DNA of 33,050 bases from Rhodanobacter sp. (GCA_022730295.1 DZCM01000020.1:1-33050); one strand, 5' to 3'; shown: positions 23,201 to 31,829, numbered from the stretch's first letter. Notes: a model not told the origin generated them from the sequence alone. Translations and numbers: made by a program.

Positions 23201-24454
23201 TCACTTTTCCGCAACAGGCGGGGCGATCGCTGCGGCGGAGACCGTCTTGATGAGTTTCGGCACGAAGCCGTTGCTTGCCGGGACAAGTTGGGCAACGTAT
23301 TCGGGCTGCAACATCGCGTGATCGGAAGCACGAATCGTCTGGCGACCCTTCGGCGCATCGAACGACCAGCCTTCCAGAGCCTTGATCATCGCATCGACAT
23401 CCGTGTCGCCGTGCGCGGTCGCGACCGCATGCGCGATCATCTGCGCCGCGACGAAACCATCCGGACTGAACAGGTCTGGCTTGCCGCCGACCTTGGTGAT
23501 CAGTTCCTTCATCGCGGTGTTCACCGCATTGTCGGGCGCATCCGGAAAATAATAGGACAGGAATTTCAGCTTCGTCGTGGCGGGGCCGTAGGCGCCATAA
23601 GTGGCCACGTTGCCAAGTCCGGTGACCACAGTGGTGTGATCGAAGATGCCCTGCTGGTCGAGGGTGTTCCACATCGGGTACGCCGAGGTACCCGCCCACG
23701 CAACAAACAGCAGGTCCGGTTGGGCGTTGCTGATCTTCTGCGCGAACGGCGTGAAGTCGGTGGTCGAGAGCGGCACCAGCAGGCTGCCAACACTCGCGCC
23801 GGCGGTGCCAAGCACCGCTTTCACCGCAGCGGCGTTGGCCTGACCGAAGACGTAATCCTGCGCGAACACCAGCACGTGTTTGCCGGCCGGTGCATCCATG
23901 ATCGCGGCGGCGGTCTTGACGTCCTGCCACGTCTGCCGCCCGGAACGGAAGGTGTAGCGGTTGATGCCGGTGAGTTGGTCAACCGCCGCGGGTCCGGAAA
24001 TGAACAAGACTTTGTTCTGCGCCGCGACGGCCGCGACTTGCAGCGCCACTGCCGAATCCGCGGGGCCTGCGAGAATCGTGTAGCCCTTGCCTATCAGCGT
24101 TTTTGCTGCAGCGACGGCTTGGCTCGGGTTGCCGGCGCTGTCCGTCCAGGTCACATCGATGGCGTGTTTGCCGATCTTGCCGGTTCCGTGGGTGACGTAA
24201 GCCAGGCCAGCTTCGAATCCCTGCCGATATTCCTCACCATAGGCGGACAGCGGACCGGTGCGCGGGTAGATCATGCCGACCGTCACCGCCGCGTTGGCGG
24301 CGGGTGCTGCGGACGTTTCAGGTGTCGCGTTGCCGGACGGGTTGCACGCGGCGAGGCCGAGGGCGGCGAGCGCGATGCACGCCAACGCGAAGTGTTTGAC
24401 GAAACGCGCAGGAGCGGTACGGGACGGCCGGATCAAAACATCTCGAAATTTCAT
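23201..24454 (-). CDS. Liv-type substrate-binding protein, predicted lipoprotein
   Basis: The 417-residue product is a type I periplasmic binding protein of the Leu/Ile/Val-binding (LivK, peripla_BP_6) family. After the export signal come VTVGMIYPRTGPLSAYGEEY (about 56-75), AAAKTLIGKGYTILAGPADS, an FAQDYVFGQA hinge region and GFVAAQMIAHAV near the C-terminal lobe. The signal ends in a lipobox, LGLAAC, with the cysteine at residue 37 followed by asparagine, so it is likely lipid-anchored. Unusually long for a signal, the 20 residues before the hydrophobic core are polar and basic. Its ATG at 24454 lies four bases after the dehydrogenase stop and shares GAGGTGA as ribosome site. Substrate specificity inside this family cannot be read by eye; the operon suggests a short hydroxy acid or ester rather than leucine. 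Confidence 0.88.
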   Translation of the reverse strand: MKFRDVLIRPSRTAPARFVKHFALACIALAALGLAACNPSGNATPETSAAPAANAAVTVGMIYPRTGPLSAYGEEYRQGFEAGLAYVTHGTGKIGKHAIDVTWTDSAGNPSQAVAAAKTLIGKGYTILAGPADSAVALQVAAVAAQNKVLFISGPAAVDQLTGINRYTFRSGRQTWQDVKTAAAIMDAPAGKHVLVFAQDYVFGQANAAAVKAVLGTAGASVGSLLVPLSTTDFTPFAQKISNAQPDLLFVAWAGTSAYPMWNTLDQQGIFDHTTVVTGLGNVATYGAYGPATTKLKFLSYYFPDAPDNAVNTAMKELITKVGGKPDLFSPDGFVAAQMIAHAVATAHGDTDVDAMIKALEGWSFDAPKGRQTIRASDHAMLQPEYVAQLVPASNGFVPKLIKTVSAAAIAPPVAEK

Positions 24455-24458
24455 CACG

Positions 24459-25217
24459 TCACCTCGCCGTCCAGCCGCCATCGACGACGATGGTCTGGCC
24501 GGTGATGTTGCGGGCGCACGGCGAAATCAGGAAGGCGACGATGCCGGCGATTTCGTCGATGCCGATGAAGGCCTTCTTGGGCATCGGCTTCAGCATGATT
24601 TCGTTGACCACGGCTTCCTCGCTAATACCGTGCGTCTTTGCCTGCGCCGCGATCTGCTTTTCGACCAGCGGGGTTTTCACGTAGGCCGGGCAGATGGTGT
24701 TGATGGTGATGTCGGTGTTGGCAGTTTCCAGCGCCAGCACCTTCGAGAAGCCGAGCAGGCCATGCTTGGCGGCGACGTAAGCGCTCTTGAACGGCGAGGC
24801 TACCAGCGAGTGCACCGAGCCGGTGTTGACGATGCGGCCGAAGCCGCGCTCGCGCATGCCGGGCAACAACGCGCGTGTCAGGCGCGCGACGCCGGTCAAC
24901 ATCACGTCGATCAATAGCGCCCATTTTTCGACCGGGAAATCTTCCAGCCGCGAAACGAATTGCAGGCCGGCGTTGTTGACCAGCACGTCGATGTTGCAGG
25001 GCAGGGCCTTCATCAGCGCCGCGACGCTGGCGTCGGAGGTCACGTCCAGCGCCAGCGCATCGGCCTTGCCACCGCTGTTCCGGATCTCCGTCGCCACGGC
25101 GTTCGCCGCCGCCGCGTCGAGATCCGTGACCACGATCCGGTGCGCGGCCGTCGCCAGTTCCTGCGCGATGCCGGCGCCGATCCCGCTGCCGGCGCCGGTG
25201 ATCAGGATGTTCGCCAT
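24459..25217 (-). CDS. 3-Hydroxybutyrate dehydrogenase (SDR family)
   Basis: The 252-residue protein is a classical short-chain dehydrogenase: TGAGSGIG (7-14), D33 favouring NAD, NNAG (81-84), and the catalytic S134, Y147 and K151. It also carries the full substrate-binding set known from D-3-hydroxybutyrate dehydrogenases such as that of Pseudomonas fragi. Q86, S134, H136, K144, Y147 and Q188 correspond to Gln94, Ser142, His144, Lys152, Tyr155 and Gln196 there, with a constant offset of eight. The motifs SVHSLVASPFKSAYVAAKHG and VDGGWTA at the end agree. It oxidises 3-hydroxybutyrate to acetoacetate in the cytoplasm. GGGAGG lies six bases before the ATG. It follows the TonB receptor gene by 32 bases. 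Confidence 0.88.
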   Translation of the reverse strand: MANILITGAGSGIGAGIAQELATAAHRIVVTDLDAAAANAVATEIRNSGGKADALALDVTSDASVAALMKALPCNIDVLVNNAGLQFVSRLEDFPVEKWALLIDVMLTGVARLTRALLPGMRERGFGRIVNTGSVHSLVASPFKSAYVAAKHGLLGFSKVLALETANTDITINTICPAYVKTPLVEKQIAAQAKTHGISEEAVVNEIMLKPMPKKAFIGIDEIAGIVAFLISPCARNITGQTIVVDGGWTAR

Positions 25218-25249
25218 GCCTTGCCTCCCGCGATTCCGCTACGCCTCCG

Positions 25250-27562
25250 TCAGAAGAAGTTGTAGCGCGCCGTCACATAGTAGTTCCGCGGCCAGCCGTA
25301 ATACGCGGTCTGGATATTGCCGACGCTGGAAAATTCCTGCGCGTCGGTCTTGTAGGTCTTGTTGGTGAGGTTGCGCACGCCTGCGCGGACCTGCCAATGG
25401 CCATTGCCAGAGTCGTATACGCCGAACAGTCCGGCCAGCGTGTAGGAGGGCTGCATCAGGCCGGGGCGGTTGTCGACGCTCAACCACATTGTGCTGCGAA
25501 AGGACACGTCGCCGCCCAGCGTGATCGCGTTGCCTTGCGCGAGGTTGTAGGTGTGCGTCGCCGCCACGCGTGCCGTCCAGTGCGGCGAGAACGCCACGTG
25601 CGCGTGCAGGCCTGCCAACGACGGGTCGAGCGCGACCCGTGGGTCGTTGAATTCGTCGTACTTCGCGTTGAGATAGCCGATCTGCGTTTGCAACGCACTG
25701 CTGGCCCCGACCAGCATCGACCCTTGGAATTCGGCGCCGTACATGGTCAGCTTGGCGGCGTTCAAGACCGGGAAGCTGAAGTTGGGGATCGGATCATTCG
25801 GGTTGGTGATATCCGACACGCGCGCCTGGAAATCCTTGTAGCTGCTGTAGAAGACGTCACCATTGGCGCGCAGGCGCCCGTCAGCGCTGCGGAATTTGAT
25901 TCCCGATTCGTACGTCCACACGTACTCCGGATCAAACGTGCTGACGTCGGCCGGTGAATTGGCGCGGCCATTGAAGCCACCGGATTTGAAACCACGATTG
26001 GCCGACACGTACCACATGGTTTGCGGATTGATCTGTTTCTGGAGCGCGATGGATGGCGTCACCGCCGACCAGGATTTGCTGTCGGTGAAGGCAAAGGTGC
26101 CGTCAAACGCCTGCAGCGGTGGGCCGAAGAAGGTGGACGTGGTGCGGTAGTAGTCCTTGGTCTCGCGGGTGTAGCGCACGCCGCCGGACAGGCTCCAGCC
26201 GTTGCCGAGCGCCCAGGAGCCGTTGGCGAATGCGGCGTAGCTTTTGTTGACGAGGTTGTCGTCGATGGTGCGCAGGAAATCCAGCGGCAAGGTGAAGAAG
26301 GTCAGGAAATCATTGGCGTAGGCTTCCTGATGCGATGGCACATGTTCGTTGAGGTAGTACAACCCGAACACCGCGTTCACGTTGTCGTGGTTGTTGTAGT
26401 GCAGTTGGAATTCCTGGCTGAACTGGTGCTGGCGCAGCGCCACCAGCACGTCGCCGATTTGCAGCGGCGAGGCGTCGATGTCGATGTAGGCGGCGGTATC
26501 GAGCTTGCGGTACGCCGTGATGCTCTTCAGCGACCACTCATCGCTGAGGCGCCAATCCATGTGCAGCGCCGCACCCTTCTGGATCAGCTTTTGACCCTTG
26601 TCGGGTCCGAATGAAGTCGCAGCGTGGTAGTCCCAAGGCGTGGGCTGCAGCAACACGGTGGTGGTGCCCAACGCAAGGTCGGTGCTTTCCAGCGGCGCCG
26701 TCGGCTGGCCCATCGTCAGCTCGGTGTTCTGGTGGCTGTAGTCGAGCGCCAGTTCCGCGTGGAACGTGTTGGATGGATGGAAGTCCAGCTTGCCGCGGAG
26801 CGCCTGCGTATCGTCGTTGTTGAAGTGACGGCCGGTCACGGGGTCGGTGACATCGCCATCGTTCTTGAAGGTGCCGGCCGCGATCGAGGCAGACCACGTC
26901 TTGCTGAGCGGCCCGCTCAGGTAGGCTTGCGTGTTGATGCGGCCGTAGTCGCCCACGGTCACGGCGACCGATCCCTCGGGATGATCGCTCGGTGTCTTGG
27001 TGACGATCTTCACCGCGCCGCCGATGGAATTCATTCCATACAGCGTGCCTTGCGGACCGCGCAGCACTTCGACGTGGTCGATGTCGAACAAATCCATCAA
27101 CGCGCCGTTGATGCGCGAATAGTACACGTCGTCGACATAGAAGCCGACGCCTGGATCGAAACTCTGCAACGCATCCGGCTGGCCGATGCCGCGGATGAAG
27201 ATGTTGACGTTGCTGGACGAGCCGCGGCCCTGGACGATGTTGAGGTTGGGCACCGAGCCTTGCAATCCTGCGATGTTGACGGCCTGCATGTCTTTCAGGT
27301 CTTCCGAACTGAAGGCACTGATCGCGATCGGTACTTTTTCCATATCCTCGCTGCGCAGGCGCGCGGTGACGACGATGGTTTCGAGCTCCTTGAGCTTGTG
27401 CGCCGTGCCGCCGGTTGTCGTTGCCGGTGTGTTGCTGGCCGGTTGCGTTTGCTGCGCGGCGTGGGTGTTGTCCTGCGCTGCGGCTTGCGCCGTGGTCGCA
27501 AGGCCGAGCGCGATCGACGCGGACAGCAGGCTGAGTGCGAAGGAGGTGAGCGTAGTGCGCAT
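25250..27562 (-). CDS. TonB-dependent outer-membrane receptor
   Basis: The 770-residue receptor has a signal peptide (about 1-27, ending TAQA), a low-complexity linker, a TonB box-like ETIVVTA (61-67) and a plug domain (about 73-185) with VPIAISAFSSEDL, NIFIRGIGQ, DDVYYSR and VEVLRGPQGTLYGMNSIGGAV. A 22-strand-type barrel follows, ending in the outer-membrane signature RYNFF. It resembles the iron-complex/organic-substrate receptors typical of sphingomonads and xanthomonads rather than a clear siderophore receptor. No siderophore genes are near. AGAGGGGA lies five bases before the ATG at 27562. It heads the seven-gene operon and is divergent from the TetR gene, so it is likely induced by the locus substrate. 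Confidence 0.92.
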   Translation of the reverse strand: MRTTLTSFALSLLSASIALGLATTAQAAAQDNTHAAQQTQPASNTPATTTGGTAHKLKELETIVVTARLRSEDMEKVPIAISAFSSEDLKDMQAVNIAGLQGSVPNLNIVQGRGSSSNVNIFIRGIGQPDALQSFDPGVGFYVDDVYYSRINGALMDLFDIDHVEVLRGPQGTLYGMNSIGGAVKIVTKTPSDHPEGSVAVTVGDYGRINTQAYLSGPLSKTWSASIAAGTFKNDGDVTDPVTGRHFNNDDTQALRGKLDFHPSNTFHAELALDYSHQNTELTMGQPTAPLESTDLALGTTTVLLQPTPWDYHAATSFGPDKGQKLIQKGAALHMDWRLSDEWSLKSITAYRKLDTAAYIDIDASPLQIGDVLVALRQHQFSQEFQLHYNNHDNVNAVFGLYYLNEHVPSHQEAYANDFLTFFTLPLDFLRTIDDNLVNKSYAAFANGSWALGNGWSLSGGVRYTRETKDYYRTTSTFFGPPLQAFDGTFAFTDSKSWSAVTPSIALQKQINPQTMWYVSANRGFKSGGFNGRANSPADVSTFDPEYVWTYESGIKFRSADGRLRANGDVFYSSYKDFQARVSDITNPNDPIPNFSFPVLNAAKLTMYGAEFQGSMLVGASSALQTQIGYLNAKYDEFNDPRVALDPSLAGLHAHVAFSPHWTARVAATHTYNLAQGNAITLGGDVSFRSTMWLSVDNRPGLMQPSYTLAGLFGVYDSGNGHWQVRAGVRNLTNKTYKTDAQEFSSVGNIQTAYYGWPRNYYVTARYNFF

Positions 27563-27656
27563 GGAGTTCCCCTCTGGATGCAGCGGTCGTGGTCGTGGCG
27601 GTGCGGCTCGGAGAATGCGTGACGATCGTTCCCCGAAGCTGCTCTGTCGAAAAGAC

Positions 27657-27686
27657 TTGCCTAACTAACGTTCGTTAGGCTAACTT
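27657..27686 (+). promoter_or_regulatory. Putative promoter of the tetR gene
   Basis: TTGCCT (27657-27662) and TAACTT (27681-27686) are 18 bases apart on the plus strand. The palindromic operator at 27659-27680 overlaps the -35 box and fills the spacer, so a bound repressor would block this promoter and probably the divergent one. I could not pick a convincing -35/-10 pair for the minus-strand operon. Confidence 0.45.
27659..27680. promoter_or_regulatory. 22-bp palindromic operator between divergent genes
   Basis: GCCTAACTAAC followed by GTTCGTTAGGC is a palindrome with a single mismatched pair (10 of 11 match). It lies in the 191-base space between the TonB receptor and TetR-family genes, the normal place for a TetR-family operator serving both directions. 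Recognition by the adjacent regulator is inferred. Confidence 0.7.
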
Positions 27687-27753
27687 TGTACCGCGCCCAC
27701 GGGTGACTGTCAATCAGCTGGATCACAACCGATCGCTCGTTCATACTCGAACC

Positions 27754-28413
27754 ATGGCCGTCAATCGTCGCCTCGCCGCCACCACCGCACGCCTGCTGCC
27801 CGGATTGAAGGAATCCGGGACGTCCGGGCGGGTGCTGGAAGCGGCGTTGAAATTGTTCGCCGAGCGCGGTTACGCGGGCGCATCGGTGCGGGATGTCGCC
27901 GCGGCCGCGGGCGTGAAAGCCGCGACCATCTATGCGCATTACCCGTCGAAGGAGCACGTGCTTGCCGAGCTGTGCCGGGTCGGCCACGAAGAGCAATACC
28001 GTGGGGTGCGCACGGCCGTGCTGGACAGCGGTGGCGATCCACGCGCGCAAATTGTGGCGTACGTGCACGCACACGTGGATTTCCACACCACGTATCCGAT
28101 GCTTGCGGTGGTCTCGAATTCCGAGCTGCACGTGCTCGGCGAAGAACTCGGCGCAGCGACGTTCGTGCTGCGGCGCCAATCCGAGGCGCTGATGCAGGAC
28201 ATCATCACGCGGGGCATGGACAGCGGGCATTTCCACGTGCGTGATCGCTGGCTGGCGGTCGCGGCGATCGGCGGCATGGGCTTGCGCGTGGCCTACTGGT
28301 TTTCGCCGGACTACAAGTTGAGCGCGGAACAAGTGGCGGAAGGCTACGCCGAGTTCTCGCTTCGCCTGCTGGGCGCCGCCCCAGCGCGCGGTGCGGCGAA
28401 ACCGCGCGGCTGA
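27754..28413 (+). CDS. TetR-family transcriptional regulator
   Basis: This 219-residue regulator has an N-terminal TetR helix-turn-helix (about 22-70): RVLEAALKLFAERGYAGASV, then VAAAAGVKAATIYAHYPSKEHV. The C-terminal ligand domain contains HVDFHTTYPMLAVVSNSEL and resembles the TetR_C_33-like group often tied to fatty-acyl or carbonyl metabolism, though that grouping is a guess. The ATG at 27754 was preferred over an in-frame GTG at 27703, which lies only 16 bases beyond the predicted -10 box; neither has a good ribosome site. It is divergent from the TonB receptor operon and 25 bases upstream of the hydrolase gene. It probably represses both arms until an inducer, such as a substrate or its CoA ester, binds. 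Confidence 0.9.
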   Translation: MAVNRRLAATTARLLPGLKESGTSGRVLEAALKLFAERGYAGASVRDVAAAAGVKAATIYAHYPSKEHVLAELCRVGHEEQYRGVRTAVLDSGGDPRAQIVAYVHAHVDFHTTYPMLAVVSNSELHVLGEELGAATFVLRRQSEALMQDIITRGMDSGHFHVRDRWLAVAAIGGMGLRVAYWFSPDYKLSAEQVAEGYAEFSLRLLGAAPARGAAKPRG

Positions 28414-28438
28414 GGCCTGCGCGAACACGGGAGGCGGC

Positions 28439-29311
28439 ATGGCGAACTCGTATCAGGACGTATTCTTTCCCAGCTCCGACGGCCGCCTGCAACTTTACGC
28501 ACGCGATTACGGTGGCACCGGACCGGGTCTGTTGCTGATGCACGGCCTCACCCGCAACGCCGCCGATTTCGGCGACCTCGCGGAGCGGTTTGCGGGGCGC
28601 TTCCGCGTGGTGGTTCCCGACCAGCGCGGGCGCGGGCGCTCGGAATACGACCCGGAACCTTCGAACTACGTCCCCATCGCCTATTGCGGTGACATGCTGG
28701 GCCTGATCGCGCGCCTTGGTCTGGAACGCCCGATACTCATCGGCACCTCGATGGGCGGCCTGATGGCGATGGTGATGGGCTCGCTGGCGCCGCAGAGCTA
28801 CCGTGGCCTGGTACTGAACGACGTCGGCCCGGTGGTGGAACCCGCCGGCCTAGCGCGCATCGCCGGCTACGTCGGCGCCGCTTCCGCGGTGACCGATTGG
28901 GCAAGCGCGGCCGAATACTGCCGGATGACCAATGCTGCTGCGTTTCCGCATTACGGCGAGGCCGATTGGATGCGGTTCGCGCGTCGCCTGTTCACTGAAG
29001 ACGCGCGTGGCGTACCACGCCTCGCCTACGATCCGGCGATTGCCGCCGGGCTCACGGGCAGCGATCCCAGTGCCGTGCCCGTCGATCTGTGGCCGATGTG
29101 GGACGCGCTGGCGCCGTTGCCGATCCTGGCTATCCGCGGCGCCAACTCCGACATTCTCGGCGCGGCCACTTTTGCCGAGATGGCGCGGCGCCATCCCGGC
29201 ATGCAGAGCGTGAGCGTCCGCGATGTCGGCCACGCGCCGATGCTGGACGAGCCGGTGGCCGTCGCCGCCATCGAAGGGTTCCTCGAAGCGTTGCCGAGCG
29301 CCGCTGGATGA
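28439..29311 (+). CDS. Alpha/beta hydrolase, possible hydroxyacyl-ester or oligomer hydrolase
   Basis: This 290-residue alpha/beta-fold hydrolase has the oxyanion-hole segment LMHGLTRN (33-40), [12 protein letters not shown] (60-71), the nucleophile elbow GTSMGG (S104), the acid in GANSD (D238) and the catalytic histidine in VGHAPML (H265). No signal peptide is present, so it is cytoplasmic. GGGAGG lies just before the ATG at 28439, and the gene follows tetR by 25 bases. The family hydrolyses esters, lactones or C-C bonds. Next to a 3-hydroxybutyrate dehydrogenase and an uptake system, hydrolysis of 3-hydroxybutyrate oligomers or a related ester is the most attractive guess; intracellular oligomer hydrolases with this fold are known. 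An enol-lactonase or other esterase is possible. Confidence 0.85.
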   Translation: MANSYQDVFFPSSDGRLQLYARDYGGTGPGLLLMHGLTRNAADFGDLAERFAGRFRVVVPDQRGRGRSEYDPEPSNYVPIAYCGDMLGLIARLGLERPILIGTSMGGLMAMVMGSLAPQSYRGLVLNDVGPVVEPAGLARIAGYVGAASAVTDWASAAEYCRMTNAAAFPHYGEADWMRFARRLFTEDARGVPRLAYDPAIAAGLTGSDPSAVPVDLWPMWDALAPLPILAIRGANSDILGAATFAEMARRHPGMQSVSVRDVGHAPMLDEPVAVAAIEGFLEALPSAAG

Positions 29312-29393
29312 TGCCGGCGCGGGCGTTGCGGCCGCGCTGACGCGTTATGCTTGTCGGCCCAGCGCCGCTCGGGCGCGTGCAACAGGAAATCCC

Positions 29394-29903
29394 ATGAGTC
29401 TCACCGCAACTTTCCAGACTTCGCAAGGCCCGATCCACGTGCGCCTGTTCGACGACAAGGCGCCGCTCACCGTCGCCAATTTTGTGAACCTCGCTCAGCG
29501 CGGGTATTACGACGGCTTGAACTTCCACCGCGTGATCGCGGATTTCATGGTGCAGGGCGGTTGCCCCAGCGGCACTGGCACCGGCGGCCCCGGTTACAGG
29601 TTCGAAGATGAATGCAGTACCGGCCTGAAGCACGATGCGCACGGCAAATTGTCGATGGCCAATGCCGGTCCTGGCACCAACGGCAGCCAGTTCTTCATCA
29701 CCCACGTGCCGACCCCGTGGCTGGATGGCAAGCACACCATCTTTGGCGAAGTGGTCGCCGCGGATGACCAGAAAGTGGTGGATGCAATCCGCCAGGGCGA
29801 CAAGATCGAGAAGGTCACGATTGATGGTGACAGTGCGGCATTGCTCGCCGCGAACGCCGAGCGCATCGGCCAATGGAACGCAGTGCTCGACGCTCGCGGT
29901 TGA
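29394..29903 (+). CDS. ppiB: Cyclophilin-type peptidyl-prolyl isomerase
   Basis: The 169-residue protein is a cytoplasmic cyclophilin with no signal peptide. Catalytic landmarks are [13 protein letters not shown] (the active-site R in FHR and the F and Q after it), [15 protein letters not shown], and [14 protein letters not shown]. It catalyses cis-trans isomerisation of peptide bonds before proline during folding. The ATG at 29394 starts the standard short N-terminus; the longer open frame upstream belongs to no recognisable sequence. ACAGGAAA seven or so bases upstream is an acceptable ribosome site. It is followed by a strong terminator. Confidence 0.95.
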   Translation: MSLTATFQTSQGPIHVRLFDDKAPLTVANFVNLAQRGYYDGLNFHRVIADFMVQGGCPSGTGTGGPGYRFEDECSTGLKHDAHGKLSMANAGPGTNGSQFFITHVPTPWLDGKHTIFGEVVAADDQKVVDAIRQGDKIEKVTIDGDSAALLAANAERIGQWNAVLDARG

Positions 29904-29922
29904 TTGCGATCGACGCAGGCAG

Positions 29923-29950
29923 AAAAAGGCGGGGCATGCCCCGCCTTTTT
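29923..29950. terminator. Bidirectional intrinsic terminator
   Basis: A perfect 28-base palindrome: five A residues, then GGCGGGGCATGCCCCGCC, then five T residues. It sits between the converging cyclophilin and YeaQ-type genes and can serve both directions. Confidence 0.93.
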
Positions 29951-29975
29951 CTTGTTCCGGTGATGGCATCCGCGA

Positions 29976-30239
29976 TCAACTGCGTGCACCACCCTTGCGC
30001 TTGAACGCCGTGTAGATCGCCAGCAGGATCACTGCACCGACAACCGAAGCGATGAAATGCACGATGCCGGTAGCCCCCCACCAGCCGAGGTGTTCGCCGA
30101 CCCAGGTCGCGAGCACCGAACCCACGATGCCGATGATGATGGTGAGGATCCACCCCACTGGCGCGTTGTCGCGGTCAATGAGCTTGGCGATGACGCCAAT
30201 GATGAAACCGATGATGATCATCCAAAGCCAATGCAGCAT
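29976..30239 (-). CDS. GlsB/YeaQ/YmgE-family stress-response membrane protein
   Basis: The 87-residue product belongs to the transglycosylase-associated (GlsB/YeaQ/YmgE) family of tiny inner-membrane proteins. It has three hydrophobic helices: MIIIGFIIGVIAKLI at about 7-21, WILTIIIGIVGSVLATWVG at about 33-51, and a third at about 60-80. The spaced glycines are family-typical, as is the basic tail FKRKGGARS. Members are induced in general stress responses, but the molecular role is unknown. The ATG at 30239 has GGAGA seven bases upstream; an open extension of 65 codons beyond it is not membrane-like and was dropped. Confidence 0.88.
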   Translation of the reverse strand: MLHWLWMIIIGFIIGVIAKLIDRDNAPVGWILTIIIGIVGSVLATWVGEHLGWWGATGIVHFIASVVGAVILLAIYTAFKRKGGARS

Positions 30240-30549
30240 GTCGATTTCTCCGTTGCATGGATACGTCTGGTTCCAGAACGCCCCGGTACATTCGCCGACG
30301 GCGCGCCAGGATTTCACGTCGCCGCTCGCGCAGCTTAGCAAACATGCCTGCCGGAACCGCAAGGGCTGTGACGTGGGCATGGGGCGCCCGTGCGAACCCC
30401 GGCCGCCGCGGCGCGCGCGAGCACGCTGGGGCACGCGCGATTGCGGGCTGACGTACGCGCCTCCCTGGCGCGCAGTTCGGTCACGCCGGGAGGGTTGCCC
30501 TGATCGCTTCCGGTTGAGCTGTTACCGAGCGGGGTCGGCAGGCGCGACG

Positions 30550-30558
30550 TGTTAGAAT
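30550..30558 (+). promoter_or_regulatory. Extended -10 promoter for the aspartate aminotransferase gene
   Basis: TG-T-TAGAAT is an extended -10 element without a convincing -35 box. It would give a leader of about 30 bases containing GAGGA six bases before the ATG at 30597. The remaining bases between 30240 and 30549 are GC-rich and show no gene or clear RNA that I can identify. Confidence 0.5.
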
Positions 30559-30596
30559 TAGCGGCTGAATTGCACCGTCACTGTCGAGGATTTCCC

Positions 30597-31829
30597 ATGT
30601 TGAAGCTCGCCGCCCGTACCGGCCGTGCCAAGCCCAGCGCGATCATGGTCATCGCCGACAAGGCCAAGCAGTTGAAGGCCGAAGGCAAGGACGTCGTCAA
30701 TTTCTCGATCGGTGTACCGAATTTCCTGCCGGGCGAGCACGTGTACGCCGCCGTGCGTGAATGGACCAGCCACGACAGCGGCAGCTACGGCACCAACCGC
30801 GGCGCGCCCGAGCTGCTGGATGCGATCGTCGCACACCTGAAGCAGTCGGGTTTGGACGGCTACACGCGCAACAACGTCACCGTTGGCATCGGCGCCAAGC
30901 AGGTGCTGTACAACCTGTGCGAAGCCTTGCTGGACGAAGGTGACGAGATCGTGTTCCCGGCACCGTACTGGACCAGCTACGTCGACATCGCCGAGATCCT
31001 CGGTGCCAGGATCACGATCCTGCCGTGCCCGTCGTCGCAGCACTACAAGCTGGCGCCGGAGCAGCTCGACAAGGCGCTGGCTTCCAACCCGAAGGTGTTC
31101 CTGTTCAACAATCCGTCCAACCCGACCGGGATGGTCTACACGCGCGAGGAAATCGCCGCGCTGGCCGACGTGCTGGTGAAGCATCCGAACACCTGGATCA
31201 TCGCCGACGACATCTACAACCGCCTCGTGTTCGATGGCATCGGCTACCACAATTTCGTGCAGGTCAAGCCCGAACTGCGCGAGCGCACCTTCGTGATGGA
31301 TTCGCTTTCCAAGACCTACGGCATGCCGGGTTGGCGCGTGGGTTTCGTCGCCGGTCCCGAGGCGGGCGTGAAGGCACTGGTCACGTTGAACTCCAACCAC
31401 ATCACCTGCCTGCCGGAAATCACCGAAGTCGCGGCGATTGCCGCGCTGACCGGTTCGCAGGACATCCCGGCCGCGAAACGCGAGGAGTTTTCGAAGCGCC
31501 GCGATGACGTGGTCAATGCGTTGCAGGCGATTCCGGGTGTGCATTGCCCGCGTCCGCAGGGCGCGTTCTATGCGTTCCCGGATATCTCGGTGGCGTTCGG
31601 CAAGTCGCACAACGGCAAGCTGATCGAAAACGACGTGGATTTCTGCAAGGCGCTGCTGGACGAGAAATTCGTTGCCACCGTGCCGGGTTCGGCTTTCGGC
31701 GAGCCGCGTTCCTTGCGGATTTCCTACACCTGCTCGCCCGAGCAGTTGCAGAAGGGCCTGGCCCGCATCCAGTCGTTCTTCGCCGAGTTGAGCGACGCGC
31801 GCGTGGAGCGCGCTGCCGCCAACGCCTGA
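30597..31829 (+). CDS. aspC: Pyridoxal-phosphate aspartate aminotransferase (class I)
   Basis: This 410-residue cytoplasmic enzyme transfers the amino group between aspartate and 2-oxoglutarate, giving oxaloacetate and glutamate. It has the fold-type I landmarks: SIGVPNFLPG near 38, YGTNRGAPEL near 64, NPSNPTG (172-178, with N175), ADDIY (D204, which pairs with the pyridine nitrogen, and Y207), and the Schiff-base lysine in DSLSKTYGMPGWRVG (K239). RISYTCS near the end carries the carboxylate-binding arginine. It resembles the Ib-type aspartate aminotransferases rather than E. coli AspC. GAGGA lies six bases before the ATG. Aspartate is the likely substrate, but a broader aromatic or alanine activity cannot be ruled out. 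The malate dehydrogenase gene starts 76 bases downstream and also handles oxaloacetate. Confidence 0.9.
   Translation: MLKLAARTGRAKPSAIMVIADKAKQLKAEGKDVVNFSIGVPNFLPGEHVYAAVREWTSHDSGSYGTNRGAPELLDAIVAHLKQSGLDGYTRNNVTVGIGAKQVLYNLCEALLDEGDEIVFPAPYWTSYVDIAEILGARITILPCPSSQHYKLAPEQLDKALASNPKVFLFNNPSNPTGMVYTREEIAALADVLVKHPNTWIIADDIYNRLVFDGIGYHNFVQVKPELRERTFVMDSLSKTYGMPGWRVGFVAGPEAGVKALVTLNSNHITCLPEITEVAAIAALTGSQDIPAAKREEFSKRRDDVVNALQAIPGVHCPRPQGAFYAFPDISVAFGKSHNGKLIENDVDFCKALLDEKFVATVPGSAFGEPRSLRISYTCSPEQLQKGLARIQSFFAELSDARVERAAANA

Noticed and set aside
24454-24481. Earlier start for the binding protein at 24481
   Set aside because: It would overlap the dehydrogenase stop region; the ATG at 24454 has the GAGGTGA site and gives a usable export signal.
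22373-24505. 710-codon open frame on the plus strand opposite livG and the binding-protein gene
   Set aside because: It is the antisense shadow of two well-recognised genes, with an arginine/histidine-rich composition typical of such frames.
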